DNA of 64,000 nucleotides from Pseudoips prasinana (GCA_951640165.1 OX621237.1:13764001-13828000), one strand, 5' to 3'; shown: positions 12,301 to 21,409, counted from the first letter of the stretch. Notes: a model not told the origin generated them from the letters alone. Translations and numbers: made by a program.

Positions 12301-15300
12301 ACTAGGTGAAAAATTGTGGCACCACTTTACCACTATGTATTAGCTAAGTAAAATCAACCACCATTTTCTTTCAAGTGCTTTGAGGCAGCACAAATTTATG
12401 TGTTTTGGCTCTTCTTAGAAGTCTTAGAAGGTGAGCACCAAAAACATAGATCCATTTGTACTTAATTTGAATCTCCTCTGTGTAATCGTTGAAGAATTTT
12501 TCTACACAGAACGTCAGAAAAAGGGCTCCAACGGGACACAGAGTTTCTCACACCAAGGTGCTCGTGTAGATGTCTTGAATTTAGGCCACTGCTTAATAAA
12601 CATTAGGGTAAATTATCGTTAGACATTTCATGCTAATTTTTTATCTTGCAATATATCACATGACCGTTTTAGATTACTAATTGTCTCGCAGAATAGATGC
12701 AGACTTAGTAAAGCGATTTTTAGACGTCATTGTGAGATTTGCCACGGAAGCTTAGTAGTTAAATTCAAAATACCAGCCTTTGATGGCTCGAAGATCTGCG
12801 TGTTGACTATTCAACACTGAAGTCAGCACCTTAAGACGTTTAGGAGTTAAAATTAATGTTCGGAAGACGTATTAGCCCTTCGAATATTTTCTTTATAATT
12901 AAACAAACGGATTTTTTTATCTATTCCTAAATGACGCATAGACAAAAAAAAATAGATTTAATAATTGTACAGTTCTATATTTAAAATTCACGGTAAATTG
13001 GTTAGCAATAAAACTGGCGATGCAGGTTTCATCATATATATAAATAGTAATGGAAACATATCTAACAATTTATTTAACAATAGGGTATACAGAATTTCAG
13101 GCAACATTTTGATCGATTAAGGTAGTAGGTTTTTATATATTTACAATAATTGTGAGTTTTCCCATATTGAAGTTCTCTATAACCTATAGACAACTGCAGT
13201 ATGGGAAAACACAAAACTGTTTTTAGATTTTCATTAATTTATATTATCGAACATAAATATGAATGCTAATATGTATAATAATTACCAAACTTTACAAACA
13301 AGTACCGTATAAAGTTAAAATTTTAAATACGTAAACATGTTCAAGACATTTTTAACGTTCTAATTAAATAACTTTCAAATCAGTACTGCCAACATTGAAA
13401 AAAGAGCAGCTATTAAATATTAATGTAGATTTTAGGGGCAGATAGGATCTTCATAAAAAAGGCAACAAATGACCTCCCTGCAACTAGTCTATTTATTGCA
13501 AGTCTTCTTGAGAATTACCCCTATGGGTGAAATTCGGCAGGAGTCCCCCTCCTGTGAGTGGTGTCTGTTACCATAATTCCCCATGTAGTCAGAACAGTGA
13601 CTTGTATGTTACTTTGAAATGCGGCTTTTATATTAGCTAATGCTGTAGAGGTAGCATTAAAAAATACATTGGACAAATATAAACATGTTTATTTAACTTG
13701 CCTGTTCGTTTAGTGGTTAGTAACCTGACTGATAAGCCAAAGGTCGTGGGTTCGATCCGCACCTAGGACAAATCTATGTGTCATAAGCACGATTATTTGT
13801 TCTGTATATGGGTGTAATTTATCTAGGTATAGATAAATTACATGTATATGTATATATTTAAAAATATAAGTATGTTTATCAGTTGTCTGGTTGCCATAGT
13901 ACAGGCTCTGCCTAGTCCGGAATATTATGGCAGTATTTTAGTTGTCACAAGATATTTAAATTAACGTGTTTACTACATAGGCATCTTATAAGACACCCAC
14001 AAAAAAATCCAGGACTTTACAAGCTTGATTAATGGATCTCAGACTAGATTATCTAAGCGCATTTTTTTCTGATAAGGTAGGAAGAATGCCTACGCTAGTA
14101 ACCCGTAAAAAGTATCTGCGGGTGGGTATGTCGGACTCGCACTGAATAACCTAATTTGCAGTGGCTTTCTCTTGGCGCCTGATGGACGAGAATCAGAACG
14201 AAAAGCGAATGGGTTAATTGATATATGGGTGAATTTTAACGATAGTATTAATTAATTTCAGGCCGTACACATCAATAATCGTTCCAGCACAGACACTCAT
14301 CAAGTCAAGGGTATTCTGCGTGTAGACACCGTCACGTACACGGGAGTTACTGGCGATGGAGTGAAGAGGTCTGACTTCGACATCAACCTTGGCCCTGCAG
14401 CCAAAGAGGTTATCAAGATGCTTGTCACCTTCGAAGACTATTACAAGAAGTTGATTGACCAGGTATAAATCAATGCTTTCCAAATTTATAATCTAGAACA
14501 TATCACACTAATATTATAAAGGCGAAAGTTTGTGAGTTTGTGAGTGTGTATGTTTGTTACTTCTTCACGGCTAAATGGCTGGAGCTGTTGTAATAAAATT
14601 TGGTATAGAGTTAGCTGACACCCTGGATTAACACACAGGCTATAATTTATTAAGTTTAACGCGGGTAAAACCGCGGGGCAGCTGTGCCCCGCGGTTTTAC
14701 CCGCGTTAAACTTACTTACAGTATTAATGGATTTTAGCTGAAAATAAATTGTTATTATTATTATATACTATTATATACTAATGGAAATCTCTTGCCATGA
14801 CGTGTCATGAGACACCAGTCAGGGCCGTAGGTTCCTAATGTTTGACTTCAGTAACATGCGGGTGCATGGGCAGGCGGACGATGACGCGGGAAATATGAAT
14901 CGCAGAACTATACTTATATAATACGAAATTGATTTATTGTACTTTTGTTTTAAATCACGCACAAGTGTGGCCGAGTACTAATGTTTTCATTATTTACTAA
15001 ACAGAATGCATTTTGATTAAATCCAGTTTGATATTGAATCTCCTATAATTGAGTAGGACCATAGTTATTGAGAATGTATTAATTAATGTAAGAATTATGA
15101 AAATAACCCACTCCGATCTTAAGAGGATTTATTTTTGTAATATTTATTTTTTTTTCTAATTGACGTACTGTTGACATTATCCTACTAATATTATAAATGC
15201 GAAAGTTTGTGAGTATGGATTGATGTATGGATGCTTGTTACACTTTCAAGCAAAAACTACCGAATGGATTTTAATGAAACTTTGTAGTAAACTAGTAATA

Positions 15301-18118
15301 TACCTTATATATATCAGAATAACACATATGCTATTATTTATAAAGTTTAACGCGGGTAAAACCCCCACGGTTTTACCCGCGTTTAACTACACAGCTAGTA
15401 TTACAATATAGGTGGATACCATTATTTTTTCTAAGTGAGAAGGAAAGTAATAAAAATTAGTGTTTTTTAAATAAGTTCCGAATCAACACAATCAACTCAA
15501 TAACAATAATCGCATGGTTTGCTTCGGAACTACTAGATTCATAAAAAATATGTTGATACTGTTTTTGTTGTTATACTTATTTTTATAAATATAACTATAG
15601 TATTTCGTATTCTCTATTAAATATAAACAAAATCCACTCTAACATCAGAATTTAGATATTTACATGAAGATTTACTGAAAGTTTCATTAATTCTATCACA
15701 GCATTTTATTTCAGTTGCTAATTACCAAAGTTTGAAATCTAATTCTTATATTTATTGTAACTAAGAAATGTGAAGAGCTACAACAAAAAAAAATAAGGTT
15801 TTTGATGAAAAATATGTCTAAGATATATGTAGTCAAACATATTTTCATTATAATATTTGATAACAATATTTTGTTAATCTTTCAGGCATCGTTCAACATC
15901 GCTTGCTTAGCCACTATCGTTGATAGAAAGTTCGATTACTTCGCACAAGACGATTTCAGAGTGAGGAACCCCGACATCAAGATCACCATTGACGGCAAGC
16001 CAGTCTCCCATCAAGAGTTCAACGTTACAGTCAAAGTGGAGAACCCTCTACCTATCCCGCTGACTAAGTGCAAGTTCTATATTCAAGGCCCCGGTCTCGA
16101 TGAGCAGCTGAAAATTCAATTGAATGAGGTTTGTACTACAGATCCAAATTACGAGATTAAAATATAAAGGGTAATTTATATAATGTATTAGACTAATCAT
16201 TTAGTAGGCTCTACGAACTTCACTCTACCATTATTGTGATGTTTGATGCATTATCGGCAATATTTATCAAGTAACTTCTGATAGAATAGGAGATGGTAGT
16301 AATATCCGGTAATATACGATATAAATATATATATTTTTTTGATTTAGTCAAAATCGGCTAAGACAGTCACCTCGCCGCTTCGTGTCGTGGGTTCGAGTCC
16401 CGCGCTGGACAACTATTTGTGTGATCCATAAATAGTTGTTCTGAGTCTGGATGTAATTTGTATCCGTCTATTATATTCCCCGCGACATAGGGATAAGTTT
16501 CCCTAGTAAGGAAGTTGTCTTTAAAAATAAAAACAAAGTAATAATAGTACATCGTTCGACCATTTTACTATCTATATTTCTTAAGTCTAATAAAGTTAAT
16601 TTCCTTAACATTTAAAATTCATAACAATCAATATCTCATTCTGTATACGATGGATATATAACAACATGCAACAGATCATAATATACAGGGTTACTTGTAA
16701 AACACCAACAACCTCGCAGGACTAGATAGCACAACTTTTGTTATACGAGTTGGGACATAACAAAAATATGATAAACTAGCGGCCCCGTACGTGCTTCGCT
16801 ACGTATAAGGCATAGTAATAAAAAAATATATTATTAAGTTCATTTATTCAAACAAAGAAATATTTTAAATTGCTAAAAGATGTCGATTTTACACTTTTTC
16901 AAGACTTTTTTTAAATTTTCTCTACGTACAAACCTTCCCTGGACTTCCACGAATAATTCAAGACCAAAATTAGCCAAATCGGTAAAGGCGTTGTTGAATT
17001 ATAACATTACAACGAAAAGTGGCATTGATTTTTATATATATAGATAAATGAGTTTACAATTTTTTGTTGTACTGCCGTGACATCTGTAGGTCTATGTTTC
17101 GTTTATAAACGAAAGGACGATGGCGACGCTCGGGTCGTCTCGCGCTGCTTATAATAAATAATTACACTTTCTTCGCCAGTACATGTTAAATGTTTAATTA
17201 TTTACTACTATGTTTAATTACTTAAATGAACTTTCAACGAAATTTAACTAAGATATATAAATATACTTACTTACTTATCGTATGGGCAGTGGTAACCCTA
17301 GTCTCAGAGTTGCTCAAGCCGCCCAGTAGGCCTCTGACATGGCTTAAAGACTGTTGTCTAATGGCTACAACCGGGACCGACAGCTTAACGTGCCCTCAGA
17401 AGCACGGAGACGCTCAGAAATTAAACCACTTTGGCGGTCACCCATCTATGGACTGACCGCGAGCGTAGTTGCTTAACCTCGCCGATCGCTTACAGACTGG
17501 TGAGAGCATCTAGCTATGAGCGCCAAATATATCTATCTGATAAAAAAAGAACCTATTATTTACAGTCTATACAAAACCCTATTGGGTGACGACGTTATGG
17601 CTTTTAAATTTTTATACAATACACTGTAAATATAGTTTCTATTGGACGTTGAATAATGCTGCCAAAGTACAACGTATTTTTCTAAGCACGTTGTCCATTT
17701 ATACCACTATATTTGGAACTTTAGTCATTTGTATGTACATAAATAATGATGCATGAAAATCTAATACTCTCTACGAAAATATGTGCATCCATGACCAAGT
17801 ACCAACTATATAAGAATGGCTGTTAAAATTTGCGTAAATTTCACTGCTATGCCGCCAAACCAGAAAAATATCTATAACACAAAAGCCTTTACTATCTATT
17901 TTTATCATGTTTTATTTTTTTCACAGAATGTGGCACCTGGTGATTTTGCAACGTCAGAATTCAAATTGACCCCTCCATGGGGAGGGCGTCACCAGATCTC
18001 AGCTAAATTCCAATCGAGAGAAATGCGGGACGTGGACGGTTTCCTATCGTTCATTGTCGCACCGCCTCCAGAGACCAACGGCCTTCCCCCAGATACTGCG
18101 GAGAGTCATCAGATTTAG
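72..18118 (+). CDS. Transglutaminase TG-A (annulin-type), 5' end outside window
   Basis: Protein-glutamine gamma-glutamyltransferase: joins peptide glutamine to lysine amines, releasing ammonia; calcium-dependent in the family. Ten exons (72-350, 1078-1229, 1522-1762, 3043-3203, 5463-5648, 7054-7164, 9513-9692, 14262-14462, 15886-16128, 17927-18118) join in one frame with AG/GT borders and give 648 residues to a TAG stop. Visible order: second half of the N-terminal beta-sandwich (residues 1 to about 110), papain-like core (about 120-375), then two C-terminal beta-barrels. Triad: Cys215 in YGQCWV, His274 in YHVWNE, Asp297 in WQVLDSTPQE; spacings of 59 and 23 match the family. The start and about the first 80-120 residues lie left of the window. 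A proline-rich tail (APPPETNGLPPD) follows the last barrel and is absent in TG-B. Family assignment is firm; the in vivo substrate is unknown. Confidence 0.95.
374..1020 (-). mobile_element. Helitron-like element, interrupted by a second one
   Basis: Read on the minus strand it starts TCCTTACTAATATT (1020) and ends in CTAG at 374 with the usual AGCTGTGCCCGCGACTTCGTCC block. The interval 479-662 is a different Helitron-like element. No transposase; non-autonomous. Confidence 0.7.
479..662 (-). mobile_element. Helitron-like element nested in another
   Basis: The minus-strand 3' end is CTAG after a CCGCGGGG block; the other end reads as CACTAATATTATAAAGGCG. Same family as 3700-3876. It interrupts the element at 374-1020. 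Confidence 0.7.
1078..1229 (+). CDS. TG-A exon: linker into catalytic core
   Basis: Acceptor TTTTTAG ends at 1077; donor GTACGT begins at 1230. 152 bases, the same length and phase as the TG-B exon at 41174-41325. Encodes GEAHRDEYVLEAGG...TPWNYAQYEKDILDCALYLVREIGK, the conserved lead-in to the core domain. Confidence 0.93.
1522..1762 (+). CDS. TG-A exon: catalytic cysteine
   Basis: Acceptor CAG ends at 1521, donor GT at 1763. Starts VKGRARSDPIRTVRAL and ends YGQCWVYAGVLAT. The nucleophile cysteine codon is TGT at 1732-1734. 241 bases, as in TG-B. Confidence 0.95.
1763..3042. other. TG-A intron, no element recognised
   Basis: AT-rich intron of about 1.3 kb. I see no coding similarity, terminal repeats or tRNA-like boxes; only short open frames with no recognisable content. 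Confidence 0.5.
3043..3203 (+). CDS. TG-A exon: catalytic histidine
   Basis: Acceptor TTTTCAG ends at 3042, donor GTAAGG at 3204. Encodes VCRALGIPCRPVTGYD, then NYHVWNE with the catalytic His codon CAT at 3189-3191. It has two codons more than the TG-B exon (53 against 51). Confidence 0.95.
3700..3876 (+). mobile_element. Helitron-like element (complete, 177 bp)
   Basis: Begins TCACACTAATATTATAAAGG and ends GCGGGGCACAGCTAG followed by T, with the short hairpin (CGCGGG...CCGCGG) just before the end, as expected for Helitrons. Non-autonomous. Confidence 0.78.
3877..4708. other. TG-A intron sequence, nothing recognised
   Basis: AT-rich sequence between two Helitron-like elements, with no coding similarity or repeat ends seen. 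Confidence 0.45.
4709..5020 (-). mobile_element. Helitron-like element, second family (312 bp)
   Basis: Minus strand: starts TCTATACATATAATAAAATC, ends with hairpin and GGGGCACAGCTAG; flanked by A and T as expected for insertion at AT. A near twin lies at 38106-38427. Confidence 0.75.
5268..5406. mobile_element. MITE, 139 bp, long TIRs and TA target duplication
   Basis: Termini CAGACGCCAGCACATC in inverted orientation, flanked by TA on both sides; the inverted arms extend about 40 bases on each side. A Tc1/mariner-type non-autonomous element by its TA duplication (inference). A full second copy is at 58059-58197. Confidence 0.8.
5463..5648 (+). CDS. TG-A exon: catalytic aspartate
   Basis: Acceptor TTTTCAG ends at 5462, donor GTAAAA at 5649. 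Encodes VWLDRPDLGAEYGGWQVLDSTPQE with the catalytic Asp codon GAC at 5517-5519, then CGPSSLRAV and VFAEVNADK, the usual end of the core active-site block. Confidence 0.95.
5700..6060 (+). mobile_element. 3' fragment of a non-LTR retrotransposon
   Basis: The open frame ending at 5982 reads GRIDILLEVGRSKENLLRWGFLNGSHLECKCGSGPQTMAHLLTCPACP, the C-terminal region of reverse transcriptases of jockey/CR1-like elements with a cysteine-rich knuckle. 5'-truncated; inside a TG-A intron. Confidence 0.65.
6061..6743. other. TG-A intron sequence, nothing recognised
   Basis: About 0.7 kb with no coding similarity or repeat ends that I can identify; a stretch at about 6280-6470 is less AT-rich than its surroundings. 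Confidence 0.4.
6745..6992 (+). mobile_element. tRNA-derived SINE, family B
   Basis: Head resembles a tRNA gene, with A-box-like TAGCCTAGTTGG and B box GGGTTCGAATCCC, then a body ending TTAGTTTGGGGCTAGGATGATC. Four near-identical copies are in the window (also 44171, 44997, 63532). Confidence 0.82.
7054..7164 (+). CDS. TG-A exon: core, distal part
   Basis: Acceptor TTTACAG ends at 7053, donor GTAAGT at 7165. Encodes VLWKYSGEIQPLKLI...SIGQKISTKTIGK, the standard VGKxISTK-like block of transglutaminases. 111 bases, identical in length to TG-B. Confidence 0.93.
7231..9209 (-). mobile_element. 5'-truncated non-LTR retrotransposon with RT and RNase H
   Basis: A minus-strand insertion of 1979 bp with a poly(A) tail (T run 7227-7250) and 13-bp target duplications AATGCTTGCTTTT (7218-7230) and AATGATTGCTTTT (9210-9222). 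Its open frame runs through the truncated 5' end. R1/I-like by sequence feel; the clade is not settled. Recent by the near-perfect duplication and the open frame. Confidence 0.9.
7407..9188 (-). CDS. Reverse transcriptase / RNase H, partial ORF2 (retrotransposon)
   Basis: 593 residues from the first Met; the frame is open further upstream to the truncation, so this Met is not a true start. Residues about 25-40 hold GCIQGSSCGPLMWN and about 60-67 AFADDILV, the catalytic YxDD-type box of non-LTR reverse transcriptases. A thumb region follows. An RNase H domain starts at about residue 305: IYTDGSKLEG, FQAELEAIVKAL, ILSDSRSALEAI and HVGIGGNERADDLAKKA supply the acidic residues in order. The C-terminus carries a cysteine/histidine knuckle (CACDPDIPETIPHLIDEC). 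The fingers and the endonuclease are missing. No frameshifts seen. It lies antisense to TG-A in an intron and is not part of it. Confidence 0.92.
   Translation of the reverse strand: MDSYLSRRKVKIQYAGVEVTRETQRGCIQGSSCGPLMWNIQLDPLLQEAENLEAHIQAFADDILVIASATTSEELTRITNHALERVANWGTQSKMKFAAHKTQAMIATRRLKYNKPHLELGGTPLTLTHELKVLGVVIDSKLTFKAHIESVCRKATHLYQKAARATRTTWGMSAAICKQLYAAVVEPTILYAASIWAKNTSKQYVTKRLNQISRKFGILIARAHRTTSLASVLCISGLLPLDLRVREAADLYDYKRGKSITFLPGREVEKKKGTFELPHPAARQTIVHGLIHTQREADEVQGYSIYTDGSKLEGKVGGAASLWKNGTETRQTGFLMAPYCTVFQAELEAIVKALHMVRSQKIPSANILSDSRSALEAIAVPDSTHPIVAEIQDLIRTLDAKEVTIKLFWVKAHVGIGGNERADDLAKKAALTKKTAPVYDAVPISHLQYVIRQNSVREWQNRYAGAESGALTRLFLPDIQEAYQIVNNTTIDNVTTQLLTGHGGFGQYLARFKLRSNPGCACDPDIPETIPHLIDECPRFSSWRCDLKQQLTYPLKKENYAEIMRDSQQRNIFITFARRVARAAAKANGSTAV
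9513..9692 (+). CDS. TG-A exon: end of core and linker to barrel 1
   Basis: Acceptor ATTTCAG ends at 9512, donor GTACGG at 9693. Encodes DITDTYKYPERSREERMTME..., the helical region after the core, then FDFELVDDIKIGQNFNV entering the first C-terminal barrel. 180 bases; TG-B has 183. Confidence 0.93.
9970..10461 (-). pseudogene. Retrotransposon RT C-terminal fragment
   Basis: 163 residues; ATVHSQLQYGAELWGRAADWERAFRMQKRAIRAIVG is the thumb region typical of jockey/CR1-like reverse transcriptases, and YYKLPGAVKTAPTLSSFKYRLKRWLIEQTFYN is the usual C-terminus. Different frame from the upstream part and overlapping it by 16 bases at the deletion junction. Confidence 0.82.
10446..12029 (-). pseudogene. 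Retrotransposon endonuclease plus RT beginning (deleted ORF2)
   Basis: 527 residues. Starts of motifs: VCHQNVRSLDKKTQRLE (about 37-53), LALSEHWLS (about 66-74), VGDLNVNCLD (about 177-186) and SDHLAVMSEI (about 243-252) mark an AP-like endonuclease (N, E, GDLN, SDH). The end, SKDIYGISMMLLRTAAAPLALILADVFNRC, is the usual entry to the reverse transcriptase; the frame then stops at the deletion. The first 10 residues come from the palindrome, so the native start is uncertain. Confidence 0.82.
11992..12064. repeat. Quasi-palindrome, 34-bp arms, 5-bp spacer
   Basis: Left arm 11992-12025 and right arm 12031-12064 match as inverted repeats at 33 of 34 positions around GCAAG. No target duplication or transposon-like ends seen. 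Confidence 0.9.
12065..13690. other. TG-A intron sequence, nothing recognised
   Basis: About 1.6 kb of AT-rich sequence with no coding similarity or repeat ends that I can name. Confidence 0.45.
13698..13930 (+). mobile_element. tRNA-derived SINE, diverged
   Basis: GTTTAGTGGTTAGTAACCTG and GTCGTGGGTTCGATCCGC look like A and B boxes; the tail holds TCAGTTGTCTGGTTGCCATAG and a diverged CTGCCTAGT block, as in family A. Confidence 0.65.
14262..14462 (+). CDS. TG-A exon: C-terminal barrel 1
   Basis: Acceptor ATTTCAG ends at 14261, donor GTATAA at 14463. Encodes AVHINNRSSTDTHQVKGILRVDTVTYTG... to ...YYKKLIDQ, the first C-terminal beta-barrel. The preceding intron is about 4.6 kb and holds a retrotransposon and a SINE. 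Confidence 0.92.
14503..14714 (+). mobile_element. Helitron-like element ending in a perfect inverted repeat
   Basis: Begins TCACACTAATATTATAAAGG. The 3' hairpin block at 14651-14680 is followed after 4 bases (GCTG) by its exact 30-base inverse at 14685-14714; no normal CTAG end remains. Confidence 0.75.
15180..15398 (+). mobile_element. Helitron-like element with enlarged terminal hairpin
   Basis: Begins TCCTACTAATATTATAAATG, ends ACAGCTAG followed by T. The hairpin before the end is CGCGGGTAAAACC, 5 bases, then its inverse, larger than in the sister copies. Confidence 0.75.
15886..16128 (+). CDS. TG-A exon: C-terminal barrels 1/2
   Basis: Acceptor CTTTCAG ends at 15885, donor GTTTGT at 16129. 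Encodes ASFNIACLATIVDRKFDYFAQDDFRV...NPLPIPLTKCKFYIQGPGLDEQ, the conserved start of the second C-terminal barrel. 243 bases, as in TG-B. Confidence 0.93.
16345..16500 (+). mobile_element. tRNA-derived SINE, family C
   Basis: Holds GTCGTGGGTTCGAGTCCCGC (B box) and ACTATTTGTGTGATCC, shared in inverse with 47478-47632 and 60425-60602. Confidence 0.7.
17256..17520 (+). repeat. Dispersed repeat F (about 265 bp), class unknown
   Basis: Nearly the same block occurs at 48119-48390 and 59385-59650; weaker pieces are at 19294-19440, 34845-34945 and, inverted, 49430-49625. Core: GACAGCTTAACGTGCCCTC and CACCCATCTATGGACTGACC. No coding content, terminal repeats or clear Pol III boxes. Confidence 0.8.
17927..18118 (+). 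CDS. TG-A terminal exon with proline-rich tail
   Basis: Acceptor TTTCACAG ends at 17926; TAG stop at 18116-18118. Encodes NVAPGDFATSEFKLTPPWGGRHQISAKFQS..., the last barrel strands, then a tail of about 20 residues (APPPETNGLPPDTAESHQI) with no counterpart in TG-B. Confidence 0.93.
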   Translation, partial: NVAPGDFATSEFKLTPPWGGRHQISAKFQSREMRDVDGFLSFIVAPPPETNGLPPDTAESHQI

Positions 18119-18356
18119 TTCTCATTTGGTGCTTTAGAAGAAGTCTTAGCAATTGAGATCAAATACGCCGTATTAGAGACGGTGTGTAGCTAGCTAAAAT
18201 GAAATACAAAACTGTACATATCTTTAGTAACTAACTTCTTACCATGCCTAATTAAGTTAGGTTCATCCAAATGAATGTGTATGTGTTCTCAAGTTATGAA
18301 TTCAAATATCACTTATTGTTATAAATCTATTTAATACTTACATTTGAATATCTGCC

Positions 18357-18362
18357 AATAAA
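18357..18362 (+). promoter_or_regulatory. Candidate poly(A) signal of TG-A
   Basis: An AATAAA hexamer about 240 bases past the TG-A stop. Position and sequence suit an insect polyadenylation signal, but the region is AT-rich and the call rests on the motif alone. Confidence 0.4.
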
Positions 18363-19293
18363 TTGCAATGTTTTCATTAACATCGCCCATTCCATCATAT
18401 ATTCATCACTATTTAGGTTATATACTTGCTCTTAATAATGTTGCGTACACCAAGTCCCATCTACTTGTCCGTAATAGTCAAAGCCCGAATCGTACATGAT
18501 GGTTTTTAATTTAAATCATTTCTCTGATGACTGCTAAACCTAAGGTAGCCTCTGTAGGTATTCTTTTTCTAGGCTAAGTAATATTTGTCTAGGAGCTAAA
18601 ACTACTTAAATTTGTATGTGTGAACGATTAATTATGTTTATAAGATCAGACAAATGAGCAAAACAATAGACATAATTGAAAAGTAGGTAGCTTTTTGTTT
18701 TTATAAATAAGTAGTCAGTATTAGAAACAATATGAATGTGCAGCAATAAAACTGCAGCTTTTAACCCATCAATGAGGGTTGTAATAACTTTGTTGCTGAA
18801 TTCAGTGCGTTTGTAAATCAACACGGACTTAACACTTATTAAAACACAGTTCATGTAAAGGTTAATACGTATAGAAATCTCTGTTCAACATAATGTGTAC
18901 CTAAACCTATCCATAAGATAACTATTTATTATATAAATTAATTTTAATATGTATAAGTTTACGATCTGCTATAAAAGATAAGTAATATAACTTGACAATA
19001 AGCTGAATTAATTATTATTGTCTTAAATATTATCTACTTCTTACCATGCCTTGTTTGGTACAATATTAAAATGTAATAAAATAATTAAAAAAAGTTCGGA
19101 CTTTTCTATGTTAAAATCCTTTCTAGCCTCCGGTACTTTGGGTGCATTTGTTGTAATTCTAAGAGTTATCTGTGGCATACATATACCTTATCTGTTAGAT
19201 TAAATCTGTTTTGAAATTTTAAGGAAGAAGAAGAAATTCAGTTTAGCCCGTTTCATATATGCCCCATCCTTTTCACATGAATTTCTTTCTTAG
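18363..19293. other. Intergenic, nothing recognised
   Basis: AT-rich flank downstream of TG-A, with no coding similarity or repeat ends seen. Confidence 0.45.
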
Positions 19294-19690
19294 TATTGTT
19301 GGTGACGACCCTTAGGTCAAAGCTGTTCAAGCTGTCCAGTAAGTCTCTGACAAGACTAATTGACTACTTACTACTCTCATGACTACAACCGAGACCGAGA
19401 GCTTAACGTGCCATCCGAAGCATAGACCACGTACCTAGGTGCATAACCTTTTGATGTCTATACAAATCAAAAGGTTGTATGTAGGTATGTATGTAGTAGG
19501 TGCTGGATGGTTGCTGTGTGGTTGACGGTAACGTATATCTCCAACCCATATTATCCCATTGACGTCATCCCGAGGGAAAATCTAGCAGACAGCGGGCAGC
19601 AGCGACTCTCTGATTAGTTTCATCATCTTGCTGCGATTGCCATCCCGTCTGCCAAGTGTGGTGGTTACGGCATATTCCTCTAAGATTTCG
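19294..19690 (+). repeat. Fragments of dispersed repeats F and G
   Basis: 19294-19440 is a diverged repeat F piece. 19560-19690 (GCTGCGATTGCCATCCCGTC) is a repeat G piece also seen at 24700-24900, 26855-27075, 38725-38940 and 62840-62935. Confidence 0.55.
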
Positions 19691-19919
19691 TCATTCGGTG
19701 GACATGACCAGATATACATATATAGAATTTTATGGATTGTCAATATTTTATCGCTTTTTTATGTGCGTAAACATCCTTCGTTTTAGACAAAAAGTCAGAA
19801 CATTCGGAGAATATAAACCAATAATATTTAAATGTTCAATCTCTGCGCCAAAAAACAATTGAATGAATTTATCCAATTTCAACCATCTTTTAGGAAAACT
19901 CAAACTACCTAAGTTTTAT

Positions 19920-20187
19920 GACGGGCCTGTTAGTGTGGTTGGTAGACACGCTGCCTTTCACGCCGCTGGACGTGGGTTCGATTCCCACCCGGGACAAATA
20001 TTTGTGTGCTTGAACATGTCTGTTTGTCCTGAGTCTGGGTGTAAATTATCTATATAAGTATGCATTTACAAAAGAGAAATAGTATATGTAGTATATCAGT
20101 TGTCTGGTTTCCATAGTACAAGCTCTGCTTAGTTTGGGATCAGGTGACCGTGTGTGAATAATGTCCCAGGATATTATTATTTATCTA
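19920..20187 (+). mobile_element. tRNA-derived SINE, family A
   Basis: Full-length: GACGGGCCTG head, B box GTGGGTTCGATTCCC, body GTCTGTTTGTCCTGAGTCTG and tail CCAGGATATTATTATT. Confidence 0.85.
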
Positions 20188-20775
20188 TTAAAAAATAAAT
20201 CGCCATACAGACAGTCTATTTGATAAAATAAATATGTTGAGACAACTATAGTAGTAGATGAACCCACTGACTCTGTTTCGCTGGGTCTTCTCACTTGGGG
20301 CGCATTGGATCCGGTGGTAGCATTAAAGCGCGACCGTCGTTATTAACACAAGGTCCGTCATAATAATAATACCTTAATATAGACAGAACCATTGACAATA
20401 TGTAGTAAAAATATTAGACTTAAACTAGATAATTAAACATAATCTCTTGACAATAACTTGATACGAGCTAGCTAAATATCAATGCTATAATAAAATAAAT
20501 TTTATAAATGTTTTCATACAATGTGTACCTAAATATCTATGTTAGGTACTATAAGTAATAATGTATACAACTATATTACTACAAACATGTTCTGACTATT
20601 TAAGCGCTTTTTTAAAGTCTACGTGAATAAAAACCTTTTTGATTTGTTTTTATTTTTATTTTACTATCACACTGCCATCTGATCACAAACTAATCAGAGA
20701 GAGACTATGGTACCTGACAAGACAACTGAAAAACATACTAATATACTTCGAAATACATTACACATAATATTATAG
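20188..20775. other. Intergenic, nothing recognised
   Basis: AT-rich; 20310-20360 (GCGCGACCGTCGTTATTAAC) is similar to the block before the retrotransposon tail at 50330, so it may be a retrotransposon scrap. Confidence 0.35.
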
Positions 20776-20890
20776 ATAAATTCACCCAGATACAGAACCA
20801 ATAATCATCTCAAATATATTTATCCCGGGAGGGGATCAAACCTACGACTTGAGGACTACAGGATCACTAACCACTAGGCCAGCTAGGCAT
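20776..20890 (-). mobile_element. SINE fragment
   Basis: On the minus strand: tRNA-like head with GTAGGTTTGATCCCC as a degenerate B box, then TTGGTTCTGTATCTGGGTG. Confidence 0.6.
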
Positions 20891-20903
20891 ATTAGAACAC
20901 AGG

Positions 20904-21168
20904 AATAATAATAATAAAATCCCGGGACATTATTCACACACGGCTATCCCAAACTAAGCAGAGCTACCTGAGCTACTATGGAAAGCAGATAACTGATATA
21001 CTACGAATACTACCTACTTTTCTTAACATACTTATATTGATAATTACACTCAGACTCAGGACAACCAGACATGTTCATGCACACAAATATCTCTCCTGGA
21101 TGGGAATCGAACCCACGACCTCCGGCGTGAAAAGCAAGCATTTGCCAACCACGCTGACAGGCCCGTTG
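20904..21168 (-). mobile_element. tRNA-derived SINE, family A
   Basis: Full-length inverted copy: the plus strand shows ...GGGAATCGAACCCACGACCT (B box inverse) and GACAGGCCCG at its head end. Confidence 0.85.
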
Positions 21169-21409
21169 AATATTGAAATAAATAACTATTATAATTATAA
21201 AGTTGATTGACCTTTTTCCTTAATAAGTACTCGTTATACTAACATAACAGGTAGTTTTAATGCATAAATATTATATTAATATAAGTAAGGCAAAGATACA
21301 TGTTGAATACCTATTATTATAAATAAGAATAACTGTTATATAACAGTGTTATGTAAATTATGTACTTATGATACTATGTATACCTAATTTTAATAACTAT
21401 AACGTTAGG

